64,000 nucleotides of DNA from Aquipuribacter nitratireducens (GCF_037860835.1 NZ_JBBEOG010000002.1:372001-436000); one strand, 5' to 3'; positions 9,134-22,186 are shown, counted from the first letter of the stretch. The notes: generated by a model not told the origin, from the sequence alone. A program made the numbers and translations.

Positions 9134-10243
9134 GTGAGCGCCGACGAGCGTGGAGCAGCAGACGTTCCCGCCGACCTGGCGGCCGTCCGGCCGCTGCTCG
9201 ACGAGCACGCGGAGCTCGAGGCCGCGCTCGGCGACCCGGCCGTCCACGCCGACCCCGCACAGGCGCGCCGCCTCACCCGCCGCTACGCCCAGCTCGGCCG
9301 GGTCGCCGCCGCGCACCGGGACTGGGCGTCGGCGAGGGAGGACCTCGCGACGGCGCGCGAGCTCGCGGCCGAGGACCCCGACATCCGCGCCGAGGTGCCT
9401 GCTCTCGAACTCGCCCTTGCGGAGGCGACGGAGCGGCTGCGGACGCTGCTCGTGCCGCGGGACCCCGACGACGACCGCGACGCCATCGTCGAGGTCCGGG
9501 CGGGGGAGGGCGGTACCGAGTCCGCGCTGTTCGCCGCGGAGCTCGTCCGCATGTACCAGCGGTGGGCGGAGCGGCACGGCTGGCGCACCCAGCTGCTCGA
9601 CACGACGTGGGCCGACCTCGGGGGTGTGAAGGCCGCGACGCTCGCGGTCGCCGCTCCGGAGGGCGCGTACGGGATGCTGCGGCACGAGGGCGGCGTCCAC
9701 CGCGTGCAGCGAGTCCCGGTGACGGAGTCCGCGGGCCGGATCCACACCTCCGCCGTCGGCGTGCTCGTGTCGCCCGAGGCGGAGGACGTCGAGGTCGACC
9801 TCGACCCCGCCGACCTTAGGGTGGACGTCTTCCGTTCGAGCGGACCCGGCGGGCAGAGCGTCAACACCACCGACTCCGCGGTCCGCATCACCCACCTGCC
9901 GACCGGCACGGTCGTCAGCTGCCAGAACGAGAAGTCGCAGCTGCAGAACCGGGAGCAGGCGCTGCGGGTGCTGCGGGCGCGGCTGCTCGCCGACGCCCGC
10001 GCCGCGGCCTCCGACGCCGCGTCGCAGGCACGGGCCGCGCAGGTGCGCACCGTCGACCGCTCCGAGCGGGTCCGCACGTACAACTTCGGCGAGAACCGCG
10101 TCGTCGACCACCGCAGCGGCTACAAGGCGTACAACCTCGACCAGGTGCTCGACGGCGACCTCGACCCGGTCGTCGACAGCCTCGTGCAGCTGCGGACGCG
10201 GGAGGCCCTCGCCGCGGCGAGCGAGGCCGGTGCGGGCGCGTGA
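9134..10243 (+). CDS. prfA: Peptide chain release factor 1
   Basis: Recognises UAG/UAA in the ribosomal A site and triggers peptidyl-tRNA hydrolysis. The 369 residues have the class-I release-factor layout. The codon-recognition tripeptide region reads [13 protein letters not shown], giving the RF1-type P-x-T (PVT). The catalytic GGQ is in [17 protein letters not shown], whose glutamine is the substrate of PrmC encoded immediately downstream. The GTG start overlaps nothing upstream; the stop overlaps prmC by four bases. Confidence 0.96.
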   Translation: MSADERGAADVPADLAAVRPLLDEHAELEAALGDPAVHADPAQARRLTRRYAQLGRVAAAHRDWASAREDLATARELAAEDPDIRAEVPALELALAEATERLRTLLVPRDPDDDRDAIVEVRAGEGGTESALFAAELVRMYQRWAERHGWRTQLLDTTWADLGGVKAATLAVAAPEGAYGMLRHEGGVHRVQRVPVTESAGRIHTSAVGVLVSPEAEDVEVDLDPADLRVDVFRSSGPGGQSVNTTDSAVRITHLPTGTVVSCQNEKSQLQNREQALRVLRARLLADARAAASDAASQARAAQVRTVDRSERVRTYNFGENRVVDHRSGYKAYNLDQVLDGDLDPVVDSLVQLRTREALAAASEAGAGA

Positions 10244-11157
10244 GCCTCGTCGAGGACCTCGCCCGCGCTGTCGCGACGCTCCAGCACGCCGGCGTGGCGA
10301 CGCCGCGGGCGGACGCCGAGCTCCTCGCCGCCCACGCCGCGGGCACCGACCGGGGCGGGCTGCAGCGCCTCGTCGTCCTGCGCGCCGGCTGGCCGGACGG
10401 CGCCGGCGAGCGCTTCGCCGCCCTCGTCGACGAGCGCGCGGACCGGGTGCCGCTCCAGCACCTCACGGGCACGGCGGGGTTCCGGGGGCTCGAGCTGGCG
10501 GTCGGCCCGGGCGTGTTCGTCCCGCGACCGGAGACCGAGGTGCTCGCCCAGGTGGGGCTCGAGGCCCTGCCCGGCGACGGCACCCTCGCGGTCGACCTGT
10601 GCACGGGCTCCGCGGCGGTCGCGCTCGCCCTCGCCCTCGAGGGCGGGGCGCGCGTCGGTGCGGTCGAGCACGAGACCGCCGCGCACGCGTGGGCGCAGCG
10701 CAACGTCGCGGCGCTCGGTGCCGGGCGGGTGCGGCTCGTCCACGGTGATGCGACCCGCCCCGACCTCGTCGCCGCCGCCCTGCCCGAGCACGCCGGGGCG
10801 TGCGCCGTCGTCACGGCCAACCCGCCCTACGTGCCGGACGACGCCGTGCCGCGCGACCCCGAGGTCGCCGAGCACGACCCGCCCGCCGCGCTGTACGGCG
10901 GACCCGACGGCATGCGGGTGCTGGCCGGCTGCGTCCGGACCGCCGCGGTCCTGCTCCTGCCGGACGGCCTCCTCGCCCTCGAGCACGGCGAGGACCAGGC
11001 GGCCGACGTCGCGGCCGTGCTGCGCCGCGAGGCGCCCGAGGGCGGGTCGTGGGACGACGTCCGCCACCACGTCGACCTCACGGGCCGGACGCGGGTGACG
11101 ACCGCCCGGCTCCGCGGCCCGGCCGCCTCCGGGGACCTGGGAGGATCGAGCGCGTGA
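10240..11157 (+). CDS. prmC: Release factor glutamine N5-methyltransferase
   Basis: SAM-dependent enzyme (HemK family) that methylates the GGQ glutamine of RF1/RF2. In 305 residues it has the helical N-terminal substrate-binding domain, the SAM motif around [16 protein letters not shown], and the diagnostic NPPY catalytic motif (TANPPYVPD). The GTG start overlaps the prfA stop in GTGA and the stop overlaps the next gene, so prfA-prmC-tsaC are translated as a coupled unit. Confidence 0.95.
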   Translation: MSLVEDLARAVATLQHAGVATPRADAELLAAHAAGTDRGGLQRLVVLRAGWPDGAGERFAALVDERADRVPLQHLTGTAGFRGLELAVGPGVFVPRPETEVLAQVGLEALPGDGTLAVDLCTGSAAVALALALEGGARVGAVEHETAAHAWAQRNVAALGAGRVRLVHGDATRPDLVAAALPEHAGACAVVTANPPYVPDDAVPRDPEVAEHDPPAALYGGPDGMRVLAGCVRTAAVLLLPDGLLALEHGEDQAADVAAVLRREAPEGGSWDDVRHHVDLTGRTRVTTARLRGPAASGDLGGSSA

Positions 11158-11846
11158 GCCGCACCTTCGACTGCTCGGCGCCCCGGGAGCGCGAACGGGG
11201 GCTGGCCGCCGCCGCGGCCGCCGTCGCGCGCGGGGCCCTCGTTGTCGTCCCGACCGACACGGTCTACGGCGTCAGCGCCGACGCCTTCCAGCCGGACGCC
11301 GTCGAGGCGCTCCTCGCCGCCAAGGGTCGCGGGCGCGACGCGGCGCCGCCCGTCCTCGTCGGCGACCCGACGGGACTCGACGGCCTCGCGACGCAGGTGC
11401 CGATGTACGCCCGCGACCTCGTCGAGGCGTTCTGGCCCGGCGGGCTCACGGTCGTGCTGCCCGCCCAGCCGACGCTGGCGTGGGACCTCGGCGACACCGG
11501 CGGCACCGTCGCGCTCCGGATGCCGCTGCACCCCGTCGCGCTCGAGCTGCTCGCGCGCACCGGGCCGCTCGCGACGTCCGGTGCCAACACGGCCGGCTCA
11601 CCCGCCGCCCTGTCGGCGGGGGAGGCCCACGGCATGCTCGGCGACTCCGTCGCCGTCTACCTCGACGGCGGTGCGTGCCTCGACGAGCGCGCCTCCACCA
11701 TCGTCGACTGCACGGGGGAGGCGCCGCGCGTGCTGCGCGACGGTGCGATCCCGCAGCACCTGCTCGAGGAGGTCGTCCCCGACGGGTGGGACGACGAGGA
11801 CGCGGCGTCCCGGACGGCCGCGAGCGACGAGGAGGTCCCCGCATGA
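11154..11846 (+). CDS. tsaC: L-threonylcarbamoyladenylate synthase (Sua5/YrdC/TsaC)
   Basis: Makes threonylcarbamoyl-AMP from threonine, bicarbonate and ATP for the t6A37 modification of ANN-decoding tRNAs. The 230 residues are one YrdC fold: the KRXR-like RNA/nucleotide site is represented by AKGRGRD, with VVPTDTVYGVSADAF and the LATSGANTAGSPA motif. It lacks the C-terminal Sua5 domain, so it is the short form. GTG 11154 overlaps the prmC stop, with GGGAGGAT as Shine-Dalgarno inside prmC. The stop overlaps the next ATG. Confidence 0.93.
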   Translation: MSRTFDCSAPRERERGLAAAAAAVARGALVVVPTDTVYGVSADAFQPDAVEALLAAKGRGRDAAPPVLVGDPTGLDGLATQVPMYARDLVEAFWPGGLTVVLPAQPTLAWDLGDTGGTVALRMPLHPVALELLARTGPLATSGANTAGSPAALSAGEAHGMLGDSVAVYLDGGACLDERASTIVDCTGEAPRVLRDGAIPQHLLEEVVPDGWDDEDAASRTAASDEEVPA

Positions 11847-12301
11847 GCGACCAGCCCTACGCGGACCCCGACGGCCCGGCCCCCCGCCCCGTCGGCGAGG
11901 GCGGGCTCGCGCTGCGGGCGGCGCTCCGCCGGGCGGTGCGCCTCGCGGCGCTCGTGTGCGCCGCGGCCGCGGCCGTCACCGCCGCCGTCGCCGGCCTCCT
12001 CGTCGGTGCGCCCGGGGTGTGGGGGGCGCTGATCGGGTTCGCCGTCGCGCTCGCCTTCCTCGGCACGACCGCGCTCGTCGGCGCGCGGGTCGCCGGCGGG
12101 GACCCGGTCGTCGTCGCGGGCTGGGTGCTCGGGTCGTGGCTCGTCAAGGTCGTCGTCGTCGGGCTCGTCCTGTGGGGGCTGCGCGGCCTCGACTTCTACG
12201 ACCCCGTCGCGCTCTTCGTCGGCATCGTCGTCGGCATGGTCGCGACGCTCTACGCGGAGTACCGGGCCCTCACGACGGCCCGTGTGCCGTACGTCGGCTG
12301 A
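11843..12301 (+). CDS. Small membrane protein upstream of the ATP synthase operon (AtpI-like)
   Basis: A 152-residue integral membrane protein with four predicted TM helices (about residues 35-60, 62-82, 92-112 and 120-140) and a short polar N-terminus. Its place directly before atpB and its size match the ATP synthase protein I (AtpI) position, which aids c-ring assembly or Mg2+ handling in other bacteria. Sequence conservation with AtpI is not obvious, so the role is inferred from context. The ATG overlaps the tsaC stop (ATGA). The wecA-like gene found between tsaC and the atp genes in many actinobacteria is absent here. Confidence 0.75.
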   Translation: MSDQPYADPDGPAPRPVGEGGLALRAALRRAVRLAALVCAAAAAVTAAVAGLLVGAPGVWGALIGFAVALAFLGTTALVGARVAGGDPVVVAGWVLGSWLVKVVVVGLVLWGLRGLDFYDPVALFVGIVVGMVATLYAEYRALTTARVPYVG

Positions 12302-13572
<1,271 letters not shown>

Positions 13573-13573
<1 letters not shown>

Positions 13574-14196
13574 TGTCCCTCGCACCGATGGCCGTGCTCG
13601 CGGTGGAGGGGGCCGAACGTCCGGTCCTCCTCCCCGCGTACTACGACATCATCTGGTCGGCGGTCGTCTTCGTCGTCCTGTTCGTCCTGTTCTGGCGCTA
13701 CGTTCTGCCGACGTACCTCAAGGTGCTCGACGAGCGGAGCGCGAAGATCCAGGGCGGCCTGGAGAAGGCGGAGCGGGCGCAGGCCGAGGCCGACGCGAAG
13801 CTGCAGGAGTACAGCGACCAGCTCGCCGAGGCGCGCGAGGAGGCCGGCCGCATCCGCGAGCAGGCTCGAGGCGAGGGCGCGGCGATCATCGCCGAGATGC
13901 GCGGGCGCGCCCAGGCCGAGGCCGACCGCGTGACCGAGCAGGCGAAGCGGCAGATCGAGGCCGAGCGGCAGCAGGCGCTCGCCCAGCTGCGCGGCGAGGT
14001 GGGTCGCCTCGCGGTGGACCTCGCCGGTCGCGTGGTCGGGGAGTCGCTGGAGGACGAGGCGCGCCAGCGCCGGGTCGTCGACCGCTTCCTCGCCGACCTC
14101 GAGGCCGAGCAGGGCACCGGCGCCACGAGCACCACGAGCACCACGAGCACCACGAGCACCACGAGCACCACGAGCACCGGCAGCGGGACGGTCTGA
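13573..14196 (+). CDS. atpF: F1Fo ATP synthase subunit b
   Basis: Peripheral-stalk subunit of 207 residues: one N-terminal TM helix (about 25-45), then a long charged helix rich in Ala, Glu, Arg and Gln (about 55-175) that dimerises and reaches subunit delta. The last 30 residues are unusual, a Ser/Thr tail made by six 9-bp repeats and ending GSGTV; the b subunit normally ends near the delta-binding helix. Start and stop overlap atpE and atpH (TGATG), so translation is coupled. Confidence 0.95.
14123..14176 (+). repeat. 9-bp microsatellite at the atpF 3' end
   Basis: Six perfect copies of CCACGAGCA encode a (Ser-Thr-Thr)n tail of subunit b, 20 bp before its stop. Because the unit is 9 bp, slippage would lengthen or shorten the tail in frame. 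Perfect identity implies recent expansion. Confidence 0.95.
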
Positions 14197-15017
14197 TGCG
14201 CGGGGTCAGCCGCACCAGCCACGCCGAGGTCGCCGAGCGGCTCGAGGCGCTGCTCGACCGCACCCCGGACGCCGCGGCCCGGACCCGGCTCGGCGAGGAG
14301 CTCTTCGCCGTCACCGACCTCCTCGACTCCTCGGTGTCGCTGCGCCGTTCCCTCACCGACGCCTCCCGGCGCGGGGAGGACAAGGCACGGCTCGTCGAGC
14401 GGCTGCTCGGCGGCAAGGTGAGCGCCGACGCCGTCGACCTGCTCTCCGGCGCCGTGCGCGCCCGCTGGAGCGAGGCGCGCGACCTCGCGGCCTCCACGGA
14501 GCTCCTCGGGGTCGACGCCGTGCTCGCGGCCGCGGAGGCCGAGGGACGGCTCGACGCCGTCGAGCAGGAGGTCGACCGGGCCGGGCAGCTGCTCGCCGGG
14601 GACCGCGGCGTCCGCTCCGCGCTGTCCCGGCGGGAGGGCACGGCCCGGGCGAAGGCCCGGCTCGTCGAGCGGCTCGTCGGCGGTGCGCTCGGCGAGGAGT
14701 CGCGGGTGCTCGTCACGCGCATGGCCGCGCACCCGCGCGGTCGCCGCCCCGAGGACGCCTTCGAGCTGGTCTCGCGGGCCGCGGCCGAGCGACGTCAGCG
14801 CCTCGTGGCGCGCGTCACCGTCGCGACCTGGCCCACCGACGAGCAGCAGCAGCGGCTCGTCGCCGCGCTCAGCAGCGCCTACGGGCGGACCGTGCGGCTC
14901 GCAATCGACGTCGACCCCGACGTCGTCGGCGGGATGCGCGTGCAGGTGGGCGACGAGGTGCGGGACGGCACCGTCGTCCGGCGCCTCCACGCCGCCGCCG
15001 AGCAGCTGGGCCGCTGA
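14196..15017 (+). CDS. atpH: F1Fo ATP synthase subunit delta
   Basis: Stator subunit linking the F1 crown to the b stalk. Its 273 residues match the longer actinobacterial delta, compared with about 177 in E. coli. The family C-terminal signature is visible in RLAIDVDPDVVGGMRVQVGDEV. N-terminal helices bind alpha. The ATG overlaps the atpF stop (TGATG). A 57-nt gap with a fresh GAGGAG Shine-Dalgarno separates it from atpA. Confidence 0.93.
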   Translation: MRGVSRTSHAEVAERLEALLDRTPDAAARTRLGEELFAVTDLLDSSVSLRRSLTDASRRGEDKARLVERLLGGKVSADAVDLLSGAVRARWSEARDLAASTELLGVDAVLAAAEAEGRLDAVEQEVDRAGQLLAGDRGVRSALSRREGTARAKARLVERLVGGALGEESRVLVTRMAAHPRGRRPEDAFELVSRAAAERRQRLVARVTVATWPTDEQQQRLVAALSSAYGRTVRLAIDVDPDVVGGMRVQVGDEVRDGTVVRRLHAAAEQLGR

Positions 15018-15074
15018 GGCGCCCGACCACAGACCTGACCCACCACACCCGAGACAGCACCTGAGGAGCACGAG

Positions 15075-16715
15075 ATGTCCGAGCTGACCATCCGTCCGGA
15101 GGAGATCCGCGACGCGCTCGACGAGTTCGTCCGCTCGTACGAGCCGACCGGTTCGTCGACCGAGGAGGTCGGCCGTGTCGTCGAGGCCGGTGACGGCATC
15201 GCGCAGGTCGAGGGCCTGCCGGGCGTCATGGCGAACGAGCTCGTCCGCTTCGACGACGAGAACGGGACCCTGGGCCTCGCCCTCAACCTCGACGTGCGCG
15301 AGACCGGTGTCGTCGTGCTCGGGCCCTTCGGCCACATCACCGAGGGCCTCGAGGTCCGCCGGACGGGCGAGGTCCTGTCGGTCGCGGTCGGCGACGGCTA
15401 CCTCGGCCGCGTCGTCGACCCGCTCGGCAACCCGGTCGACGGTCTCGGCGAGATCCAGACGGAGGCCCGGCGCGCGCTGGAGCTCCAGGCGCCGTCGGTC
15501 ATGGCGCGCCAGGAGGTCCGCGAGCCCCTCCAGACGGGCGTCAAGGCGATCGACGCCATGACCCCCATCGGTCGCGGTCAGCGCCAGCTCATCATCGGCG
15601 ACCGCCAGACGGGCAAGACCGCCGTCCTCATCGACACGATCATCAACCAGAAGGCGAACTGGGAGTCCGGCGACCCCAGCAAGCAGGTCCGCTGCATCTA
15701 CGTCGCGATCGGGCAGAAGGGCTCGACCATCGCCTCGGTGCGCGGTGCCCTCGAGGACGCCGGCGCGCTGGAGTACACGACGATCGTCGCGGCCCCCGCC
15801 TCGGACCCCGCGGGCTTCAAGTACCTCGCGCCGTACACCGGCTCGGCCATCGGCCAGCACTGGATGTACGCCGGCAAGCACGTCCTCATCGTGTTCGACG
15901 ACCTGTCGAAGCAGGCCGAGGCGTACCGCGCGGTGTCGCTGCTGCTGCGCCGCCCGCCGGGCCGCGAGGCGTACCCCGGCGACGTCTTCTACCTGCACTC
16001 CCGTCTCCTCGAGCGCTGCGCGAAGCTGTCCGACGAGATGGGCGCGGGGTCCATGACGGGCCTGCCGGTCATCGAGACGAAGGCGAACGACGTGTCGGCC
16101 TTCATCCCGACCAACGTCATCTCCATCACCGACGGGCAGTGCTTCTTCGAGTCCGACCTGTTCAACGCGAACGTGCGCCCCGCCATCAACGTCGGCATCT
16201 CGGTGTCGCGCGTCGGCGGTGCCGCCCAGGTCAAGGCGATGAAGTCGGTCTCCGGCTCGCTCCGCACCTACCTCGCGCAGTACCGCGCCCTCGAGGCGTT
16301 CGCGATGTTCGCCTCCGACCTCGACGCCGCGTCCCGGGCGCAACTGTCCCGCGGTGAGCGCCTCGTCGAGCTGCTCAAGCAGCCGCAGTACACGCCCTTC
16401 CCCGTCGAGGAGCAGGTCGTGTCGATCTGGGCCGGCACCACCGGCAAGCTCGACGACGTCCCGACCGAGGACATCCGCCGCTTCGAGACGGAGTTCCTCG
16501 ACCACCTCCGCCGCAACGAGATCGCGCTGCCGGCGATCCGGGAGACGGGCAAGCTCGAGGACGACACGACCGCCGCGCTCGAGCGCGAGATCGAGGACTT
16601 CAAGAGCACGTTCCGCGGGGGCGACGGGCACGCGATCAACGCGCCCGGCCACGAGGAGTCCGAGCCGATCGACGAGGACGACGTCAACCAGGAGCAGATC
16701 GTCCGCCGCCGCTGA
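15075..16715 (+). CDS. atpA: F1Fo ATP synthase subunit alpha
   Basis: Non-catalytic nucleotide-binding subunit of the F1 hexamer, 546 residues. It has the beta-barrel crown (about 30-95), Walker [11 protein letters not shown], the alpha-subunit signature [22 protein letters not shown], and the arginine-finger region in that segment. The C-terminal extension after the helical bundle (about 515-546) is acidic, as known for some actinobacterial alpha subunits, where it restrains ATP hydrolysis; that role here is inference. Shine-Dalgarno TGAGGAGCA. Confidence 0.97.
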   Translation: MSELTIRPEEIRDALDEFVRSYEPTGSSTEEVGRVVEAGDGIAQVEGLPGVMANELVRFDDENGTLGLALNLDVRETGVVVLGPFGHITEGLEVRRTGEVLSVAVGDGYLGRVVDPLGNPVDGLGEIQTEARRALELQAPSVMARQEVREPLQTGVKAIDAMTPIGRGQRQLIIGDRQTGKTAVLIDTIINQKANWESGDPSKQVRCIYVAIGQKGSTIASVRGALEDAGALEYTTIVAAPASDPAGFKYLAPYTGSAIGQHWMYAGKHVLIVFDDLSKQAEAYRAVSLLLRRPPGREAYPGDVFYLHSRLLERCAKLSDEMGAGSMTGLPVIETKANDVSAFIPTNVISITDGQCFFESDLFNANVRPAINVGISVSRVGGAAQVKAMKSVSGSLRTYLAQYRALEAFAMFASDLDAASRAQLSRGERLVELLKQPQYTPFPVEEQVVSIWAGTTGKLDDVPTEDIRRFETEFLDHLRRNEIALPAIRETGKLEDDTTAALEREIEDFKSTFRGGDGHAINAPGHEESEPIDEDDVNQEQIVRRR

Positions 16716-16718
16716 GGC

Positions 16719-16742
16719 GACCTGACGACCTGACGACCTGAC
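16719..16742 (+). repeat. 8-bp tandem repeat between atpA and atpG
   Basis: Three perfect copies of GACCTGAC plus a partial GACC fill most of the first half of the 56-nt gap. The repeat precedes the atpG Shine-Dalgarno and could alter spacing or mRNA structure if copy number changes; no function is known. Confidence 0.8.
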
Positions 16743-16771
16743 GACCGGGACAAGAAGGAGGACGCAGCCCG

Positions 16772-19171
<2,400 letters not shown>

Positions 19172-19172
<1 letters not shown>

Positions 19173-19450
19173 TGGCGCTGCGCGTCGAGCTCGTCGCGGC
19201 GGACCGCCAGGTGTGGTCCGGCGAGGCGAGCATGGTGTCGGCCCGTACCCCGGACGGGTCGCTCGGCGTGCTCGCGGGCCACGAGCCCTTCCTGTCGCTG
19301 CTCGCCGACGGGCCGGTCTCGGTCGTGCCCGTCGACGGGTCGCGGATCGTCGCCGAGGTGTCGAACGGGTTCCTCTCCGTCGACCACGACCTCGTGACCG
19401 TCGTCGCCCAGCACGTCGACGTCTCGCAGGGCCGGACCGAGGACCAGTAG
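19172..19450 (+). CDS. atpC: F1Fo ATP synthase subunit epsilon (short form)
   Basis: Rotor subunit binding gamma and the c-ring. Only 92 residues: the N-terminal beta-sandwich is complete (LRVELVAADRQVWSGEA through GFLSVDHDLVTVVAQHVD), but the C-terminal two-helix domain that inhibits ATPase activity in many bacteria is missing, since the protein ends about eight residues after the last strand. There is no frameshifted helix domain downstream, so this looks like a natural short form, not a broken gene. Last gene of the operon. Confidence 0.94.
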
Positions 19451-19488
19451 GGCGGGGGACGGCGACGGACGCGCTGCTCGGGCCCTTC

Positions 19489-19941
19489 GTGGCCACGACC
19501 TGGCGCTCGTCGCTGCCCCCCGAGGCGTTCGTCCTCGTCGCGCTCGGCGTCGTCGTCGCGCTCGTTCTCGCGCTCGTCCTGCGGTGGCGGCACGTGTCGC
19601 GCGGGCTCGGGGCGTTCCGCTGCTACGTCCGTCTGCCCGGGTCCGCGGGCGCCCTGGGACGCTGGCGCCGCGGTGCCGCCCGGTTCGACACGCACGAGCT
19701 CCGGTGGTTCCCGACGTGGATGCCGTTCGCGTCGCGCGGGCTCTGCATGGAACGCAGCGCCCTCGAGCTGTTCGGCCGCTGGACCGCGGGCGAGGGTGAC
19801 GTCGTCCCCGACGGGCTCACCGTGCTGCGGGGCAGTCTCGGTCGTCGCGACGTCGAGCTCGCGGTACCCGCCTCGTCCGCCGCGGCGCTCGTGCTGTGGG
19901 TGGAGTCGGGACCGCCGGGACGCAACGTCAACGTCGCCTGA
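19489..19941 (+). CDS. DUF2550 membrane protein
   Basis: Conserved actinobacterial protein of about 150 residues, typically encoded right after atpC. One N-terminal TM helix (about residues 12-34) is followed by a soluble domain with the family-like pattern FRCYVRLPG, GRWRRGAARF and LRWFPTWM. Function unknown; proximity to atpC is conserved but no link to ATP synthase is proven. GTG 19489 is the best start because no ATG precedes the TM segment in frame; there is no strong Shine-Dalgarno. Confidence 0.8.
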   Translation: MATTWRSSLPPEAFVLVALGVVVALVLALVLRWRHVSRGLGAFRCYVRLPGSAGALGRWRRGAARFDTHELRWFPTWMPFASRGLCMERSALELFGRWTAGEGDVVPDGLTVLRGSLGRRDVELAVPASSAAALVLWVESGPPGRNVNVA

Positions 19942-19960
19942 CGACGCCGCCGCCGTCGTC
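19940..19960. terminator. Hairpin between convergent genes
   Basis: GACGACG (19940-19946) pairs with CGTCGTC (19954-19960). The 7-bp stem sits in the 36-nt gap between two converging genes and could serve both strands. Confidence 0.5.
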
Positions 19961-19977
19961 CCCGCCGGGACAGACGG

Positions 19978-20604
19978 TCACCCGGTCGCGGTCTGCCGCC
20001 CGCCCCCGGGCTGCCACATGACGTCGCCCACGTCGCGGTTGGCGTACCGCGCGAGGACGAACAGCAGGTCGGAGAGCCGGTTGAGGTACTGCGCGGTGAG
20101 GACGTTGACCCCGCCGGCGCCGTCCTCGGCGGCGACGGCCTCGCTGCCGTAGCGCTCGAGCGCCTCCCACGTCGCGCGCTCGGCCCGCCGCACGACCGTG
20201 CGCGCGGTGTGGAGCCGGGCCGCCGCGACCGTGCCGCCGGGCAGCACGAACGAGCGGAGCTTCGTCAGGTCGGCGTTGAAGGTGTCGATGGCCTGCTCGA
20301 GGTCGGCGACGTACGCCTCGGTGACGCGCAGCGGCGGGTACTCGTGGTGCGGTCGCAGTGGCGTGCACAGGTCCGCGCCGACGTCGAAGAGGTCGTTCTG
20401 GACGCGCACGAGGACGTCGACGACGTCGGGCCCGAGACCGTCGCGCGACTCGCCCGCGAGCGCCTCGCCGATCGCGCAGTTGGCCTCGTCGGTGTCGGCG
20501 TATGCGACCAGACGGGGGTCCGTCTTGTGGGTGCGGGTCATGTCGCCGAGGTCCGTCGTGCCGGCGTCGCCGGTCTTCGTGTAGATGCGCGAGAGGATGA
20601 CCAC
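19978..20604 (-). CDS. Cob(I)alamin adenosyltransferase (PduO-type)
   Basis: Transfers the 5'-deoxyadenosyl group of ATP to cob(I)alamin, making the AdoCbl cofactor needed by acyl-CoA mutases such as the one at 37.2 kb. The 208 residues contain the PduO-type ATP-binding N-terminus SRIYTKTGDAGTTDLGD and the helical-bundle motifs RAERATWEAL and LNRLSDLLFVLARYAN. GTG 20604 is chosen over upstream extensions because TACGGT ends six bases before it and homology begins there. Confidence 0.94.
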   Translation of the reverse strand: MVILSRIYTKTGDAGTTDLGDMTRTHKTDPRLVAYADTDEANCAIGEALAGESRDGLGPDVVDVLVRVQNDLFDVGADLCTPLRPHHEYPPLRVTEAYVADLEQAIDTFNADLTKLRSFVLPGGTVAAARLHTARTVVRRAERATWEALERYGSEAVAAEDGAGGVNVLTAQYLNRLSDLLFVLARYANRDVGDVMWQPGGGRQTATG

Positions 20605-20610
20605 GCGCTC

Positions 20611-20616
20611 ACCGTA
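20611..20616 (-). promoter_or_regulatory. -10-like box of the adenosyltransferase
   Basis: TACGGT on the minus strand, six bases before GTG 20604. Only 40 bp separate it from the divergent promoter at 20657. Confidence 0.5.
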
Positions 20617-20656
20617 GCCGCGGCCCCCTGGTCTCGCCGGGCCGGTGCCGGGGGCG

Positions 20657-20662
20657 CACACT
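20657..20662 (+). promoter_or_regulatory. -10-like box of the DUF2007-like gene
   Basis: CACACT, six bases before GTG 20669. Confidence 0.4.
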
Positions 20663-20668
20663 GATCGC

Positions 20669-20998
20669 GTGCCGGCGTGGGAGAGCTACAGCTTCGCCTT
20701 CGGGCCGCTCGCGGCCCTCGTGGTGCTGGCCGTGCTCGTCGTGCTGCTGCGCTGGACGTTCTCCCGGGGCCGGTCGGTCGTCGAGCGGCGCTCGCGTCCC
20801 GGCGCGGAGGACGAGTACGGCCTGCTCGTCCCCGTCGCGCGGCCGGCGACGTTCGTGGAGGCGGAGGTCCTCCGCCAGCGCCTGCTCGCGCACTCCATCC
20901 GGGCGACCCTGGCCCCGACCACCGAGGGACCGCGCGTCATGGTGTGGCCGCAGGACCTCGACCTCGCGCGCTCGGTGCTCGCCACCGACGGGCGCTGA
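20669..20998 (+). CDS. Small membrane-anchored DUF2007-like protein
   Basis: A 109-residue protein with one N-terminal TM helix (about residues 7-27), a basic stretch, and a soluble C-terminal domain whose pattern TFVEAEVLRQRLLAHSIRATL and DLDLARSVL resembles DUF2007 (putative prokaryotic signal-transducing, PII-like fold). Function unknown. It diverges from the adenosyltransferase and converges on nucS. GTG 20669 is chosen from the -10-like box spacing. Confidence 0.75.
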   Translation: MPAWESYSFAFGPLAALVVLAVLVVLLRWTFSRGRSVVERRSRPGAEDEYGLLVPVARPATFVEAEVLRQRLLAHSIRATLAPTTEGPRVMVWPQDLDLARSVLATDGR

Positions 20999-21035
20999 GG
21001 CCCCGGGCGCTCGGGCAGACGCTCGGGACGGGCGC

Positions 21036-21728
21036 TCAGAACAGGCGCGCGGTCGGGTCGTCGCGGCCCGAGAGGGCGACGTAGTCGACGACGACGCAGT
21101 CGATGCCGCGGTCGGAGGCGAGGACGCGTGCCTGCGGCTTGATCTCCTGCGCGGCGAACACGCCCCGGACCGGTGCGAGGAGCGGGTCGCGGTTCATGAG
21201 CTCGAGGTAGCGCGTCAGCTGCTCGACGCCGTCGATCTCGCCGCGACGCTTCACCTCGACGGCGACGTGCGCGCCCGTGGCGTCGCGCAGGAGCAGGTCG
21301 ACGGGCCCGATCGGCGTCATGTGCTCGCGGCGCACCAGGCGGTAGCCGGCGCCGAACGTGTCGACGTGCTCGGCGAGCAGCCGCTGGAGGTGCGCCTCGA
21401 CACCGTCCTTCACGAGGCCGGGGTCGACGCCCAGGTCGACGCTGTGGTCGTGGAGGACCTCGTGGACCACGACGCGCAGCTCGTCGTCGGACCTGCGGGC
21501 CCGGACGCGCCACACCTCCGTGGCGCCGGCCGGGTCGGAGTCCGCGGGCGCCTCGACCGTCGTGGCGCACGGCGGGGACATCCAGTTGAGCGGCTTGTAC
21601 GACCCGCCGTCGGAGTGGACGAGGACCGAGCCGTCGGCCTTGAGCACGAGCAGCCGCGCGGCCGGGGGGAGGTAGGCGTCGAGCCGCCCCGAGTATGTCA
21701 CCTCGCACCGCGCCACCACGACCCGCAC
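21036..21728 (-). CDS. nucS: Mismatch-specific endonuclease NucS (EndoMS)
   Basis: Endonuclease of the non-canonical mismatch repair found in Actinobacteria lacking MutS/MutL; it cuts both strands at G-T, T-T and G-G mismatches. The 230 residues have the N-terminal dimerisation/DNA-binding domain ([24 protein letters not shown]) and the C-terminal RecB-like nuclease domain with GPVDLLLRD and the catalytic [20 protein letters not shown]. The C-terminus DPTARLF resembles the beta-clamp-binding tail of the family. GTG 21728 matches the family N-terminus. Confidence 0.95.
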   Translation of the reverse strand: MRVVVARCEVTYSGRLDAYLPPAARLLVLKADGSVLVHSDGGSYKPLNWMSPPCATTVEAPADSDPAGATEVWRVRARRSDDELRVVVHEVLHDHSVDLGVDPGLVKDGVEAHLQRLLAEHVDTFGAGYRLVRREHMTPIGPVDLLLRDATGAHVAVEVKRRGEIDGVEQLTRYLELMNRDPLLAPVRGVFAAQEIKPQARVLASDRGIDCVVVDYVALSGRDDPTARLF

Positions 21729-21734
21729 CCCGGC

Positions 21735-21740
21735 AGCGTA
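21735..21740 (-). promoter_or_regulatory. -10-like box of nucS
   Basis: TACGCT on the minus strand, six bases before GTG 21728. Confidence 0.5.
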
Positions 21741-21779
21741 GGTGCCGTACCCGGCGGGCAGGCACCGGCCCGGGTGCCG

Positions 21780-21785
21780 GACACT
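21780..21785 (+). promoter_or_regulatory. -10-like box of the zinc-ribbon gene
   Basis: GACACT, six bases before GTG 21792. Confidence 0.35.
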
Positions 21786-21791
21786 GGTGCG

Positions 21792-22160
21792 GTGGCCCGA
21801 CGAGCACCCCGCGGCGGCGGACGGACGGCCCGCGGCCTGTCGAAGTGGCAGCGGGCCGCCCTCGACCGCGCGGCGGCCGAGCGGGACGACGGCGCGGGCG
21901 ACGCGCGCGGCGCGGGCGGCTGGGCGGGCGTCGGGGGTGAGACGGTCGAGCACCACCGCGACGGGACCTGGCACGTGCGACGGCTGCCGGGCGGGGACAA
22001 GCCGTACACGTGCCCGGGCTGCGGGCACCAGGTCGCCGCGGGGGCCCCGCACGTCGTCGCGTGGCCCGCCGAACGGCCTCTGCTCGCCCCCGACGCGCCG
22101 TCCGCGAGGCGGCACTGGCACACGGTGTGCTGGCAGCAGCGCGCCCGGGCCGGCCGCTGA
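21792..22160 (+). CDS. Small zinc-ribbon protein divergent from nucS
   Basis: A 122-residue protein with a basic N-terminus, a linker, and a C-terminal metal-binding motif: CPGC near residue 79, then HVVAWP, and RRHWHTVC near residue 112, together a C-x2-C ... H-x-x-C set. Similar proteins in streptomycetes are loosely called ATP/GTP-binding proteins, but no P-loop is visible here. Function unknown; the divergent nucS hints at DNA metabolism, purely by context. The start is set by the -10-like box. Confidence 0.7.
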   Translation: MARRAPRGGGRTARGLSKWQRAALDRAAAERDDGAGDARGAGGWAGVGGETVEHHRDGTWHVRRLPGGDKPYTCPGCGHQVAAGAPHVVAWPAERPLLAPDAPSARRHWHTVCWQQRARAGR

Positions 22161-22186
22161 GCGCACCGCCCGCGTCCTCGCCTCGG

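Noticed and set aside
16719-16742. 8-bp repeat between atpA and atpG as a protein-binding site
   Set aside because: Three short direct copies just after a stop codon fit simple slippage; no palindrome or second site supports an operator.
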